A stretch of DNA of 64,000 nucleotides. Origin: a virus. The notes under the pieces are model-generated. The model was not told the origin of the DNA. It searched no databases and worked only from the letters and a program-made list of their open reading frames with translations. Shown one piece after another: positions 24,506 to 32,149 of this stretch. The stretch is from IMG/VR virus record IMGVR_UViG_3300024999_000055, positions 1-64,000 of that record. One strand, written 5' to 3'. Positions within the stretch are counted from its first letter, which is position 1. The number at the start of each line of letters is the position of its first letter. The translations under genes were made by a program, and so were the position numbers.

Positions 24506-24589
24506 ACTTTATTCGGCTGCATTGTAAAGCCTACGGTTAAGCGTACTTTAGTACAGACACCGTTTGAATCAAATAGAAATATTTGAATA
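24506..24589 (+). ncRNA. Candidate right-end guide RNA (omega/reRNA) of the 23045 TnpB
   Basis: Directly after the tnpB stop comes a folded, GC-richer stretch (TTCGGCTGCATTGTAAAGCC, ACGGTTAAGCGTACTTTAGT) that ends with AATCAAATAGAAATATTTGA and ATA (24567-24589). Nearly the same end sequence follows the second tnpB on the minus strand at 58880-58857. In TnpB systems the guide begins right after this end, here from about 24590. The stretch 24590-24870 holds no gene; it is unusually G-rich and C-poor on this strand. Confidence 0.65.
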
Positions 24590-24874
24590 CAATTGTTGTT
24601 TGGTTATGATATTTTAGGTTGAGTTAAATTTAAGTGTAATTTAGGATAAATTTCATAGCCTATAAACTGTTGTATTATAAGGGTTTGTAGGTTGGGTAAA
24701 TTTGGAATATTAATAAATAAACGATATTTTATGGCTATTTCGAGGGTTGATTTTGATTAGGATAAAATGTGTGTTGAAGGAATTTGAGTGGTTTATTTGG
24801 GTGAAATATGGAGTTTGTTTTTGATTTTTGGTTTTTATATGGGTGATATTAAAATAAATATTTCTATAGAAAAT

Positions 24875-24904
24875 AAGGCATCTCTTTTAGAGGTGCTTCT
24901 TTTT
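24875..24904 (+). terminator. Terminator downstream of tnpB
   Basis: GGCATCTC (24877-24884) pairs with GAGGTGCT (24890-24897) with G-U pairs, followed by TCTTTTTG. It insulates the leader RNA that follows. Confidence 0.7.
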
Positions 24905-24925
24905 GTGTGGAAATAATTTACACAG

Positions 24926-25003
24926 TAAGCAGACTAGGATAGGCCATCCAAAAGATAGTATTCCTTAACTATTTGTCTGCTTATAGATTTTTTTATTAAG
25001 GAA
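24926..25003 (+). ncRNA. Three-way-junction leader RNA with pseudoknot, copy 1
   Basis: P1: TAAGCAGAC (24926-24934) with GTCTGCTTA (24975-24983). P2: GGAT/ATCC closing the 5-base loop AGGCC (24941-24945). P3: ATAGT/ACTAT closing the 8-base loop ATTCCTTA (24960-24967). The P3 loop TTCCTTAA can pair with TTAAGGAA (24996-25003), 12 bases after P1. A T-rich run lies in that linker. The helicase gene follows at 25034. Copy 2 at 29400 has the same plan with different stems. Confidence 0.78.
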
Positions 25004-25033
25004 AACAAAATAATATTAAAGGAGATGTTAAAA

Positions 25034-26977
25034 ATGAATTATGAAAAGTATTTTACATCATTAGATTCAACAAAGAAAGAAAATTTTATTAATGATGTAG
25101 TTAATTTAACAATCAAGGATTTAGTAAGTTATGGTAATGTGATTAGTGATGAAAAATACACAGAATCATTAAAAATTATTGCAGATAATATTATGTTTTA
25201 TGATAACAATAAAATTATAAATGCAATTAATTTTCCTACTGGCTGTGGCAAAACGACAATAATGATAAATAGTATTGCATATATGGTTAATAATAAAGAA
25301 TTATTGCCTTATTCTGGTACAATAATATTAAGATTATATAAAAGTGATTGTGATGATACAGCAAGTGCCATTAATAAAAAGGTCAAGAAAAATGTTGCCT
25401 ATAGTTTTCATAGTGGAGATAACAAAAATAGAATAAATAATGAAGATTTATCTACTTATCCAATTGTAGTAATGACACATGAAGGATTTAAAACACTAAT
25501 AAAAAATAATGATTTAGAAAGATTGCAATGTTGGGCAAATAAAAAGAGAAATAGAATAACAAAAGAATATAATAAATTTTATAGACAAAGATTGATTATT
25601 GATGAAGAGATTAAAAATGTAAGATTCTTTGAAGTAAATATTAAAACTATAAATAATTTAGAAAATTGTATTATGAATCTTGGAAATAATGATTTATACG
25701 ATGAATTTATTGAATTTATTATTAAGATTAAAAGAGAATTTTTAAAGCCATATGCGATCCAGAAAAATAAGATGTTTTTTATCACCCTTGATAATATAGT
25801 TGTGCCTGAAAAATTAGATGAAGTAATTTATGATTCTAAAGATAAAATAGCACAAGAAAGTTTATTAAGTATCCATAATTTACTTGAACATGGTGGATAT
25901 TTAAGATATAGTGATGAAATTGAGCATAAAAGTATAGTAACATTTCAATATATTGATATTAATTCTCCTTTATTTAGTCAAATTGCTTTAGATGCAACAA
26001 GTGGAATTAATCATTTATATAAAATAAATAAAGATTATAATGTAATTAATTTACCAATAATAAAAAATTATAATAATACATATATAAATATATTCAATGG
26101 AATTACAGGTAGTAGAAAATCTATAGGAGATAATTTAGAAGAAGGATTATTAGATAAATTCGTTGAGTATATAGAAAATAATATCGTAGAAACAGATAAA
26201 GTATTAATAATATTAAATAAAAAAGATTATGAAGCACCTATTAAAAAAAGATTTAAAGATTACATATATCTTGAAAATTTAATTTTTACATACTATGGAT
26301 TAACTACTGGAATAAATGATTATGCAGAATGTAATAAATTATTTTCTTTAGGGATACCTCTTATGGACGATCCTTGTACTCCCTTATTATATTTTTTATC
26401 AACAATAGAAATTGATAAATTAAAACCTGATAATTTTAATTCTATGGATACTACATTAATACCAAAAAAAGGTGCTAGAAGATTTATTGAAGAAGAATTT
26501 GAGAATATTAGAGTATCACAAACTGCTTCAGTAGTTACTCAAGCAATTAATAGAATATCATGTAGACAATATATTAAAGGAGATACACCACTTACTTATA
26601 TTTTTCTTATAAATAAGGATAAAGAGATAGATAATTTAATATCAATATCTATGCCAGGAGTTAATATTAGTTATGATTGGAAATTAGATTTTGAAGATAA
26701 GAAAGGAAATATTAAAACTAGAAAAATTACACCTGAAGAAAAGTTGATTCATGTGATGCAGAGAATTATTGAAGATGAAGAATATAGAAATGAATTAATT
26801 GAAAAGAAAATGTATAGTGTGGATAAAGGGATTAAAAAGAGTAAGTTAAGAGAATTAGCAGATATGGGAAATAGAGTGGCATATAACGATGCTATGAAGA
26901 AACCACTTATGGAACAATTTATTAAAGATTATAATTTGACCATTAATAGTACAGATAAATGCATAAAATTAATTTAA
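25034..26977 (+). CDS. SF2 helicase-like protein with accessory C-terminal module
   Basis: 647 residues. Walker A is NFPTGCGKTTIMINS (about residue 70), a DEAD-type Walker B is RLIIDEEIKN (about 190), LDATSG (about 320) resembles the motif seen in phage and plasmid DEAD-box-like ATPases, and VVTQAINRISCRQY (about 500) could be motif VI with its Arg finger. Residues about 560-647 form a separate module (KLIHVMQRIIEDEEYRNELI, GIKKSKLRELADMGNRVAY) that also ends the HNH protein at 27064. Start is ATG 25034; the ATG at 25025 overlaps the ribosome binding site AAAGGAG. It is preceded by the pseudoknot RNA at 24926. The two genes probably form one functional pair. Confidence 0.75.
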   Translation: MNYEKYFTSLDSTKKENFINDVVNLTIKDLVSYGNVISDEKYTESLKIIADNIMFYDNNKIINAINFPTGCGKTTIMINSIAYMVNNKELLPYSGTIILRLYKSDCDDTASAINKKVKKNVAYSFHSGDNKNRINNEDLSTYPIVVMTHEGFKTLIKNNDLERLQCWANKKRNRITKEYNKFYRQRLIIDEEIKNVRFFEVNIKTINNLENCIMNLGNNDLYDEFIEFIIKIKREFLKPYAIQKNKMFFITLDNIVVPEKLDEVIYDSKDKIAQESLLSIHNLLEHGGYLRYSDEIEHKSIVTFQYIDINSPLFSQIALDATSGINHLYKINKDYNVINLPIIKNYNNTYINIFNGITGSRKSIGDNLEEGLLDKFVEYIENNIVETDKVLIILNKKDYEAPIKKRFKDYIYLENLIFTYYGLTTGINDYAECNKLFSLGIPLMDDPCTPLLYFLSTIEIDKLKPDNFNSMDTTLIPKKGARRFIEEEFENIRVSQTASVVTQAINRISCRQYIKGDTPLTYIFLINKDKEIDNLISISMPGVNISYDWKLDFEDKKGNIKTRKITPEEKLIHVMQRIIEDEEYRNELIEKKMYSVDKGIKKSKLRELADMGNRVAYNDAMKKPLMEQFIKDYNLTINSTDKCIKLI

Positions 26978-26988
26978 ATAATATAAAA

Positions 26989-27033
26989 ATCGTAAGGTTA
27001 CTCATATAAGTATATATACAGTAACCTTACGAT
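26989..27033 (+). repeat. Perfect 13-base inverted repeat between helicase and HNH genes
   Basis: ATCGTAAGGTTAC (26989-27001) and GTAACCTTACGAT (27021-27033) around 19 bases. No T tract follows directly, so it may be an attenuator, processing site or protein-binding site rather than a plain terminator. Confidence 0.7.
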
Positions 27034-27063
27034 AAATTATTAATATAATATCGGAGGTAAAAT

Positions 27064-27927
27064 ATGAATAACATAGAAGATATGTCTTTAAATCAATTCA
27101 ACAATTATTTAAATGAATTAATTAATCAGTTTGTTGAATCGCATCAAGAAGAATACCAAGAAGGTAAAATTAATTATTTTTTAAATAAGAAAATTAAAAA
27201 TATAAGTAATATAGATACAATAACTATAATTAAAGATGTTCCTTTGGATGTATATATAAGAAATTTAAAAGAAATTAGAATTTGGAGAAATAATATAATT
27301 AAAAAATATAATGGTAAATGTTTTATTTCAGGAGAAACTTATGACGAAGTACACCATATAACTTCATTTTTAGCATGTATGGTAGATACTTTGAATGAAT
27401 TAGGGTTAGATAGGAGAAAATATATTGCTGATTATAGTGAAGAAGAATTAGATAATATAACTAATATTTTTATTGAAAAACATAAAAATATAGATGCTAT
27501 ATTATTAACACAGAAATTGCATTATGAATTTCATTATATTTTCGGCAAATATTGTTTTGATGAAAAAGATTTAGAATTGTTTATTAAATATAAAAATAAT
27601 GAAATAGAATTAGATATAAGAAAGATACAAAAAGAAAAATATAAAGAATTTAAAAATAATATTAAAACATATAAACCTTTGTCACCAGAAAATATATTAT
27701 TTAATATTTTAAATAAAATTATTAATGATGAAGATTATAAACAGCAATTAATTAAATCCAATATGTATGATAAAAACAAAGGAATTACTAAAACAAAATT
27801 AAGAGAATTAAGTAATATAAATAGTAGAACAACATTTAAAAGAGTAATGAGTGGTGAATTAATAGAAAATTTATTTAAAAATAATAATATTACATATGGC
27901 AATAATGATCATTATATAAAATTTTAA
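27064..27927 (+). CDS. HNH endonuclease with the helicase-partner C-terminal module
   Basis: 287 residues. The central part has an HNH/His-Me-finger core: CFISGETYDEVHHITSF (Cys and the HH pair) and LLTQKLHYEFHYIFGKYC about 60 residues later. An unusual insert of about 50 residues separates the halves, as in some homing-type HNH proteins (compare 29542). Residues about 205-287 (NILFNILNKIINDEDYKQQL, GITKTKLRELSNINSRTTF) are clearly similar to the end of the helicase at 25034. GGAGG lies 7 bases before the ATG. I infer a two-component module in which the shared tail recruits both proteins to the same partner or DNA site. Confidence 0.8.
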   Translation: MNNIEDMSLNQFNNYLNELINQFVESHQEEYQEGKINYFLNKKIKNISNIDTITIIKDVPLDVYIRNLKEIRIWRNNIIKKYNGKCFISGETYDEVHHITSFLACMVDTLNELGLDRRKYIADYSEEELDNITNIFIEKHKNIDAILLTQKLHYEFHYIFGKYCFDEKDLELFIKYKNNEIELDIRKIQKEKYKEFKNNIKTYKPLSPENILFNILNKIINDEDYKQQLIKSNMYDKNKGITKTKLRELSNINSRTTFKRVMSGELIENLFKNNNITYGNNDHYIKF

Positions 27928-27946
27928 TATTAATTTATGTAGTTAC

Positions 27947-27976
27947 ATAGAAAATTACCCTTTTTGCATTTTCTAT
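27947..27976 (+). repeat. Inverted repeat in the 27.9-28.3 kb intergenic region
   Basis: ATAGAAAAT (27947-27955) and ATTTTCTAT (27968-27976), a 9-base stem with a 12-base loop. It is the first of three hairpins in a 364-base stretch without a recognisable gene. Confidence 0.6.
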
Positions 27977-28086
27977 TACAGAGTGAATCCTACTTTTTTA
28001 TATATGATTTTACATATTTGGCAATAAATAATTTTAAATTTTACCTTATCAAACCAATTGAAAATTTTTACTTGCCAAAGGCATCC

Positions 28087-28164
28087 TCTTAATATTATAG
28101 AATTTCATTACACTTCGCTACACTTACGTTTCGCTACGTTCCATTTCATTCTATAATATTAAGA
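28087..28164 (+). repeat. Perfect 17-base inverted repeat with internal TTCGCTAC repeats
   Basis: TCTTAATATTATAGAAT (28087-28103) and ATTCTATAATATTAAGA (28148-28164). The 44-base loop contains TTCGCTAC twice and is less AT-rich than the surroundings. It may be a stable ncRNA, a miniature mobile element or a protein-binding site. Confidence 0.75.
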
Positions 28165-28177
28165 TTGTCCTTATTAA

Positions 28178-28196
28178 TTTTCGCTTATAGCGAAAA
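28178..28196 (+). repeat. Short strong hairpin TTTTCGCT/AGCGAAAA
   Basis: 8-base perfect stem with a 3-base loop, 14 bases after the 17-base inverted repeat. TTCGCT is shared with that repeat's loop. Confidence 0.65.
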
Positions 28197-28291
28197 GTTA
28201 ATTCGTCCAAATTAGAATTTTATTGTTTTTTATTAGATTGGTATTTGATAGATAGTATTAGATTAATAATATAGTAACAAGGAGATTGATA

Positions 28292-28519
28292 ATGAACAAT
28301 TTACTAGAATTAGAATCTACAGAAGAATGTAAATATTGCTCTGCTTCAAATATTCTAATGTCCTCCTCTACATCATCTAACTTCAAAGATAAAGAATATT
28401 TCTTATATTTTCAGAATAATAATTTGAGTTTGTTTGAGGGTGGTGAGGAAGGAATGGTAGTTTTGGATGAGATTAGGATTGGGTATTGCATGTTTTGTGG
28501 TAGGGAATTGTTTGGTTGA
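28292..28519 (+). CDS. Small zinc-ribbon protein
   Basis: 75 residues with CKYCSAS near the N-terminus and YCMFCGRELF at the C-terminus, a four-Cys zinc site of the kind seen in many short phage proteins. Start is ATG 28292, after AAGGAG; an in-frame TTG at 28286 is less well placed. A terminator follows. Confidence 0.72.
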   Translation: MNNLLELESTEECKYCSASNILMSSSTSSNFKDKEYFLYFQNNNLSLFEGGEEGMVVLDEIRIGYCMFCGRELFG

Positions 28520-28566
28520 GGTTGTTTAATTGGTTATTAGACTAATAAAATAAATATTTATATTTT

Positions 28567-28598
28567 AATAGAGCATAATTTCTGCTCTATTTTTTTTA
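28567..28598 (+). terminator. Terminator before the Mom-like gene
   Basis: AATAGAGCA and TGCTCTATT, a 9-base stem with a 7-base loop and a long T run. Confidence 0.85.
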
Positions 28599-28622
28599 TT
28601 TTTAAGGAGGTTTAATTATAAT

Positions 28623-29285
28623 TTGAATAATTTGGAAGTTACAAATATTACATATAATCATACAATACTTCGTGCAACAAATCCAGAATTAAGAAAGCAA
28701 GGTAAAGAATTTATTAATACATATCACTCATACATAAAGTTTTCAGATAGACCATCAAGAAAATTATATTGGAATTTATATGAAAATGGTGAAATGGTAG
28801 GAGTATTTGCATTAGGGAGTGCTTTTTCACATTCTAAAATAGTAAAAGAATATATGATAAATAACAATTTACAATTTAATGAAGTGGCAAATAATATTGT
28901 CTATTGTTTGGCAAATTGTGAAAATAAAAATGCAGGTACAATATTTTTAAAATTATGTAGACAAGATGCTATTAAGTGGTGGAATGAAAGATATGGAGAT
29001 TATTTAAAAGCATTTCAAACTTTTATACTTCCACCAAGAATAGGTGCTATATACAAAGCAGATAATTGGAGTTTAATTGGTGAGACAATTGGAAATTCTC
29101 AAAAAACTAAAAACATAAGACCAGATAAAATTGATCAATATAAAAATGTACAGAAGAAAACATTCAAAGATGGTAGAGTGGAATATTGTATATATATCGA
29201 AAATAAAGTAGAACCAAAATTAATATTTATGAAATTAGTTAAGGATAAAGAATTGAAAAGAATATTGGGAATTAAGAATTTATAG
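28623..29285 (+). CDS. Mom-like (GNAT-fold) DNA modification protein
   Basis: 220 residues. The layout matches the phage Mu Mom and DUF4338 group of GNAT-related proteins: YWNLYENGEMVGVFALGSAF gives the two central strands, NEVANNIVYCLANCENKNAG the acetyl-CoA-binding turn region, and RIGAIYKADNWSLIGETIG the characteristic IYxAxNWxxxGET end of the core. Mom converts adenine in DNA to a methylcarbamoyl form that blocks restriction. Start is TTG 28623, about 11 bases after AAGGAGG. Its neighbours (HNH nucleases, a DGQHR protein) suit a modification and anti-restriction island. The family call is from motif shape; substrate is not shown by sequence. Confidence 0.7.
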   Translation: MNNLEVTNITYNHTILRATNPELRKQGKEFINTYHSYIKFSDRPSRKLYWNLYENGEMVGVFALGSAFSHSKIVKEYMINNNLQFNEVANNIVYCLANCENKNAGTIFLKLCRQDAIKWWNERYGDYLKAFQTFILPPRIGAIYKADNWSLIGETIGNSQKTKNIRPDKIDQYKNVQKKTFKDGRVEYCIYIENKVEPKLIFMKLVKDKELKRILGIKNL

Positions 29286-29352
29286 TTTAAATTGATATAT
29301 TTTTAAAATTGAATTTGAATTGAATATTTAAATTTAATATTTGAGTTTTTTT

Positions 29353-29378
29353 AGAGTGGGCAAATTATCTGCTCTTTT
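29353..29378 (+). terminator. Imperfect terminator after the Mom-like gene
   Basis: AGAG (29353-29356) pairs with CTCT (29372-29375), extended by wobble pairs, and TTTTTT follows. Confidence 0.5.
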
Positions 29379-29399
29379 TTGTTTTGTAGTTTTATATGG

Positions 29400-29487
29400 A
29401 AAAAGATAAATCACATTAGGCCAATGTGGTTGATAAGAGAGGTAAATTCCGATACCTCTCTTCTTTTTTGTTTTTAGGTGATCGGAA
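29400..29487 (+). ncRNA. Three-way-junction leader RNA with pseudoknot, copy 2
   Basis: P1: AAAAAGA (29400-29406) with TCTTTTT (29462-29468). P2: AATCACATT/AATGTGGTT closing AGGCC (29418-29422). P3: AGAGAGGTA/TACCTCTCT closing the 8-base loop AATTCCGA (29445-29452). Loop bases TTCCGAT pair with ATCGGAA (29481-29487), again 12 bases after P1. The P1/P2 joint is TA in both copies. P3 plus the T run also looks like a terminator, so a switch between termination and pseudoknot is possible. The HNH gene starts at 29542. Confidence 0.78.
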
Positions 29488-29541
29488 CAGGTAATTGAAA
29501 GATTGCTAATATAAAAATCTTCGGAAGGATTGGTGATAATT

Positions 29542-30609
29542 ATGGGATTGATTACTAAAGAGATTGAAATTAAATGTAGTCCAAATAATAAATATTTAAT
29601 TGAAAAAGGTTATGATTGGAAATATAGTAAAAGCATAATCATAAATATAGATGATTTATCTAAAAGTAGTCATAAAGAAATAGAAATACAATGTGATATT
29701 TGTAAAAATACTATTATGAATAAACCATATAGAGATCATTTAAAATTAATGAAAAATAATCCAGATCATATTTATTATTGTGATAATTGTTTTTTAGAAA
29801 AAATAAGAAAAGAATTTGATGATAAAGATTTAATATTAATTAGTGACAAATATATAAATTGTTTTGAAAAATTAGAATTTATATGTAAAACACATATTGA
29901 TGCAGGTATACAATATGTTCCTTATAGTAGATTTAAAAGTAAAAATCAAGGTTGTAAAATATGTAGTAGATTAATTAAAAATGAAATTTATAAATTAGAT
30001 TTTAATTATATAAAATTTATATGTAATATTAAAGATTATATGTTATTAACTGATGAATATATAAATGGAAGAATAAAAATGCCATATATTTGTAGAAAAC
30101 ATTCAGATGAAATACAATATGCTACAGCATATCAATTAATTTATAATGAAAATACCTGTAAACATTGTATTAATGAAAATAGAAGTGGAATTAATCATCC
30201 TTGTTGGAAAGGTGGAGAAACACCTTTATATGAACATTTAAGAAATAAATTAGAACAATGGAAATTTGATTCTTTGAAAAATTCTGATTTTAAATGTGTG
30301 GTAACTGGTAAACGTGCAACAAACAAATATAAAGTTCATCATTTATTATCTTTTCATACAATTTTACAAATTATATTAGATAAATATAATATACCTAGAA
30401 GTAAAAAATTAAATGAATTCACAGCAAAAGAATTAAATATTATAGAAGACGATTTTTTAAAAGAACATAAATTATTAGGTGTTTGTTTGCACCCTGAAAT
30501 ACATAAATTATATCATCATCTCTATTCATATTGGAATAATACACCTGAACAATTTGAAGAATTTAAAATAAGATATAAATTTGGAGAGTTTGATAAATTA
30601 ATATTATAA
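29542..30609 (+). CDS. HNH homing-type endonuclease with N-terminal zinc repeats
   Basis: 355 residues. The first ~225 residues contain repeated Cys/His segments (IQCDICKN, YYCDNCF, CKICSR, YICRKH, CKHCIN) that look like tandem DNA-binding zinc modules of intron and free-standing endonucleases. The HNH core follows: INHPCWKGG, then FKCVVTGKRATNKYKVHHLL and GVCLHPEIHKLYHHLY. The insert between the two halves is of the same type as in the HNH protein at 27064 (LxxFTxxExxIIEDDFLKEH here). Start is ATG 29542, 6 bases after GGTG. The long leader carries the pseudoknot RNA. A convergent terminator separates it from the DGQHR gene. Confidence 0.82.
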   Translation: MGLITKEIEIKCSPNNKYLIEKGYDWKYSKSIIINIDDLSKSSHKEIEIQCDICKNTIMNKPYRDHLKLMKNNPDHIYYCDNCFLEKIRKEFDDKDLILISDKYINCFEKLEFICKTHIDAGIQYVPYSRFKSKNQGCKICSRLIKNEIYKLDFNYIKFICNIKDYMLLTDEYINGRIKMPYICRKHSDEIQYATAYQLIYNENTCKHCINENRSGINHPCWKGGETPLYEHLRNKLEQWKFDSLKNSDFKCVVTGKRATNKYKVHHLLSFHTILQIILDKYNIPRSKKLNEFTAKELNIIEDDFLKEHKLLGVCLHPEIHKLYHHLYSYWNNTPEQFEEFKIRYKFGEFDKLIL

Positions 30610-30616
30610 ATATTTA

Positions 30617-30652
30617 TACCCTACACATCACTAAAATAAAATGTGTAGGGTA
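30617..30652. terminator. Bidirectional terminator between convergent genes
   Basis: TACCCTACACAT and ATGTGTAGGGTA, a 12-base perfect stem with a 12-base loop. Confidence 0.8.
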
Positions 30653-30656
30653 ACCA

Positions 30657-31922
30657 CTAACCAATATTCTGTTTCTCTAAAGTTTCTTTTACTAATTCAT
30701 TAAATGCGTTTTCATCAGTAACAAATGTGCTAAATACTTTTCTTACGAAACTTTGCTGTGGTGAACCATTAACTAACCTTCCAGCACCATTCTTAACATA
30801 ATTCCATAAGGGGTTGTTTTTATCAAGTAATTTTCCTGTAAATTCACCTATTTTAATTGGTTGTTTTAATTTTCTAAGTTTTTCCTTCCAATTTTCATCT
30901 CTATATAATGCCTTTGCAACAGAGATATACCCATGCCAAAATAATAATTCTAAACTATAATCTCTTTCTCTCATAATTTTTCTTTCGGAAATATCCATAT
31001 CACTCATAGAGTAACTAAAGATATATACTAAATTATCCATGAATTCAATAAGATATGAAGCAATTTCTTGACTTTCAATTTTAGTTTTTGGCTTAAATTG
31101 ATTATCAATTTGTGTACTAAGAATAGAGAAACTAACAATATTATTTGTTGACTTGATACTAGATAAGTATGTCTCTACCTTATTTTTAAGTTCACTTTTC
31201 TTTATTAATTCAGTTGTAATATAATTCTTCCAACTTCCAATATCTAGAAATTCTGATCTAACCTTGCTAATTTTTGCATTTTTTGTCGATTCAGCGAACA
31301 TACGTTTTGAGTCATCCATCGAGCAAATAATCAGAGAAATTGGAAATTCATATTTTTCAGGATCAATCATACCTTCTTTATTTCGTTTGATTTTATTCCA
31401 TAATTCATTTATTATTTTAGCTGCTGCTGTGCGATGCATTCCGTCAGTCAAAAATATGGGTAAATTTGAAAATATTGTATTACTATCATTATCAAATTCA
31501 AATTTAGCATTTTCTTTTTCAAGATATTTATCAATTATTACCCAATTTAATGTACCACCAAAAAATTCATTTTTCTTAATATGTTCCACTATTTCCCTAA
31601 TTTTTACTGTATTGATCAATGGAGAATCAATTCCAGATGTTGATGTTTTTTTGCCTCTTTGAATCTCAGGCATATATTGCAATGTTTCCATATCCATTAA
31701 TTTGCAAATTTCTGATATTGGCAAACTGAAATTATAAGAAAATATTTCATTATTACGGTAAATAGGAAGTACGGAATGTATCTCCCAATCTTGACGGATA
31801 TCTTTTTCTCCTACAAATATACCTATCTTATTCTTCTTTGGTAATTCTTTATTTGTATTCACATCCACCCCATTAACTCCATCAACATCCATATTTCCAA
31901 TCTCCTTCTCAGCAACACTCAT
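30657..31922 (-). CDS. DGQHR domain (DndB-like) protein
   Basis: 421 residues. ILFxLTDGMHRTAAAKIINE-type sequence (FLTDGMHRTAAAKI at about residue 158) is the DGQHR motif, found in DndB regulators of phosphorothioate DNA modification and in related phage and island proteins. FPISLIICSMDDSKRMFAES and the later STKNAKISKV match the DGQHR family layout. DndB controls expression of dnd genes in known systems; here dndCDE are not visible in the window, so the role may be different. GGAGAG lies before the ATG. The gene is divergent from the integrase and next to Mom-like and HNH genes. Confidence 0.75.
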   Translation of the reverse strand: MSVAEKEIGNMDVDGVNGVDVNTNKELPKKNKIGIFVGEKDIRQDWEIHSVLPIYRNNEIFSYNFSLPISEICKLMDMETLQYMPEIQRGKKTSTSGIDSPLINTVKIREIVEHIKKNEFFGGTLNWVIIDKYLEKENAKFEFDNDSNTIFSNLPIFLTDGMHRTAAAKIINELWNKIKRNKEGMIDPEKYEFPISLIICSMDDSKRMFAESTKNAKISKVRSEFLDIGSWKNYITTELIKKSELKNKVETYLSSIKSTNNIVSFSILSTQIDNQFKPKTKIESQEIASYLIEFMDNLVYIFSYSMSDMDISERKIMRERDYSLELLFWHGYISVAKALYRDENWKEKLRKLKQPIKIGEFTGKLLDKNNPLWNYVKNGAGRLVNGSPQQSFVRKVFSTFVTDENAFNELVKETLEKQNIG

Positions 31923-32149
31923 ATCAATTCACACTCTCCTACCCATAAATTCTAATTAATTTAATAATTTTATTATTAATATTCATTATATCAGATTTTT
32001 GTGATTTTTATACCTACTAAATCAATAAAAAATATCAATTTTAATAAATTTTTTAGTTCTAAAAGGATAAATCCCTTTCCATATAGAATACTACTCTATA
32101 ACATCACTCATCAATCATCTCTAATAACATATTAATAGGAGCAAACCAC

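Noticed and set aside
24600-24860. Decayed gene in the G-rich stretch after tnpB
   Set aside because: Both strands have frequent stops and no conserved motif; composition alone is not evidence of a gene.
31264-31662. Open frame opposite the DGQHR gene
   Set aside because: It is the antisense shadow of a clear coding gene and has no ribosome binding site or motif.
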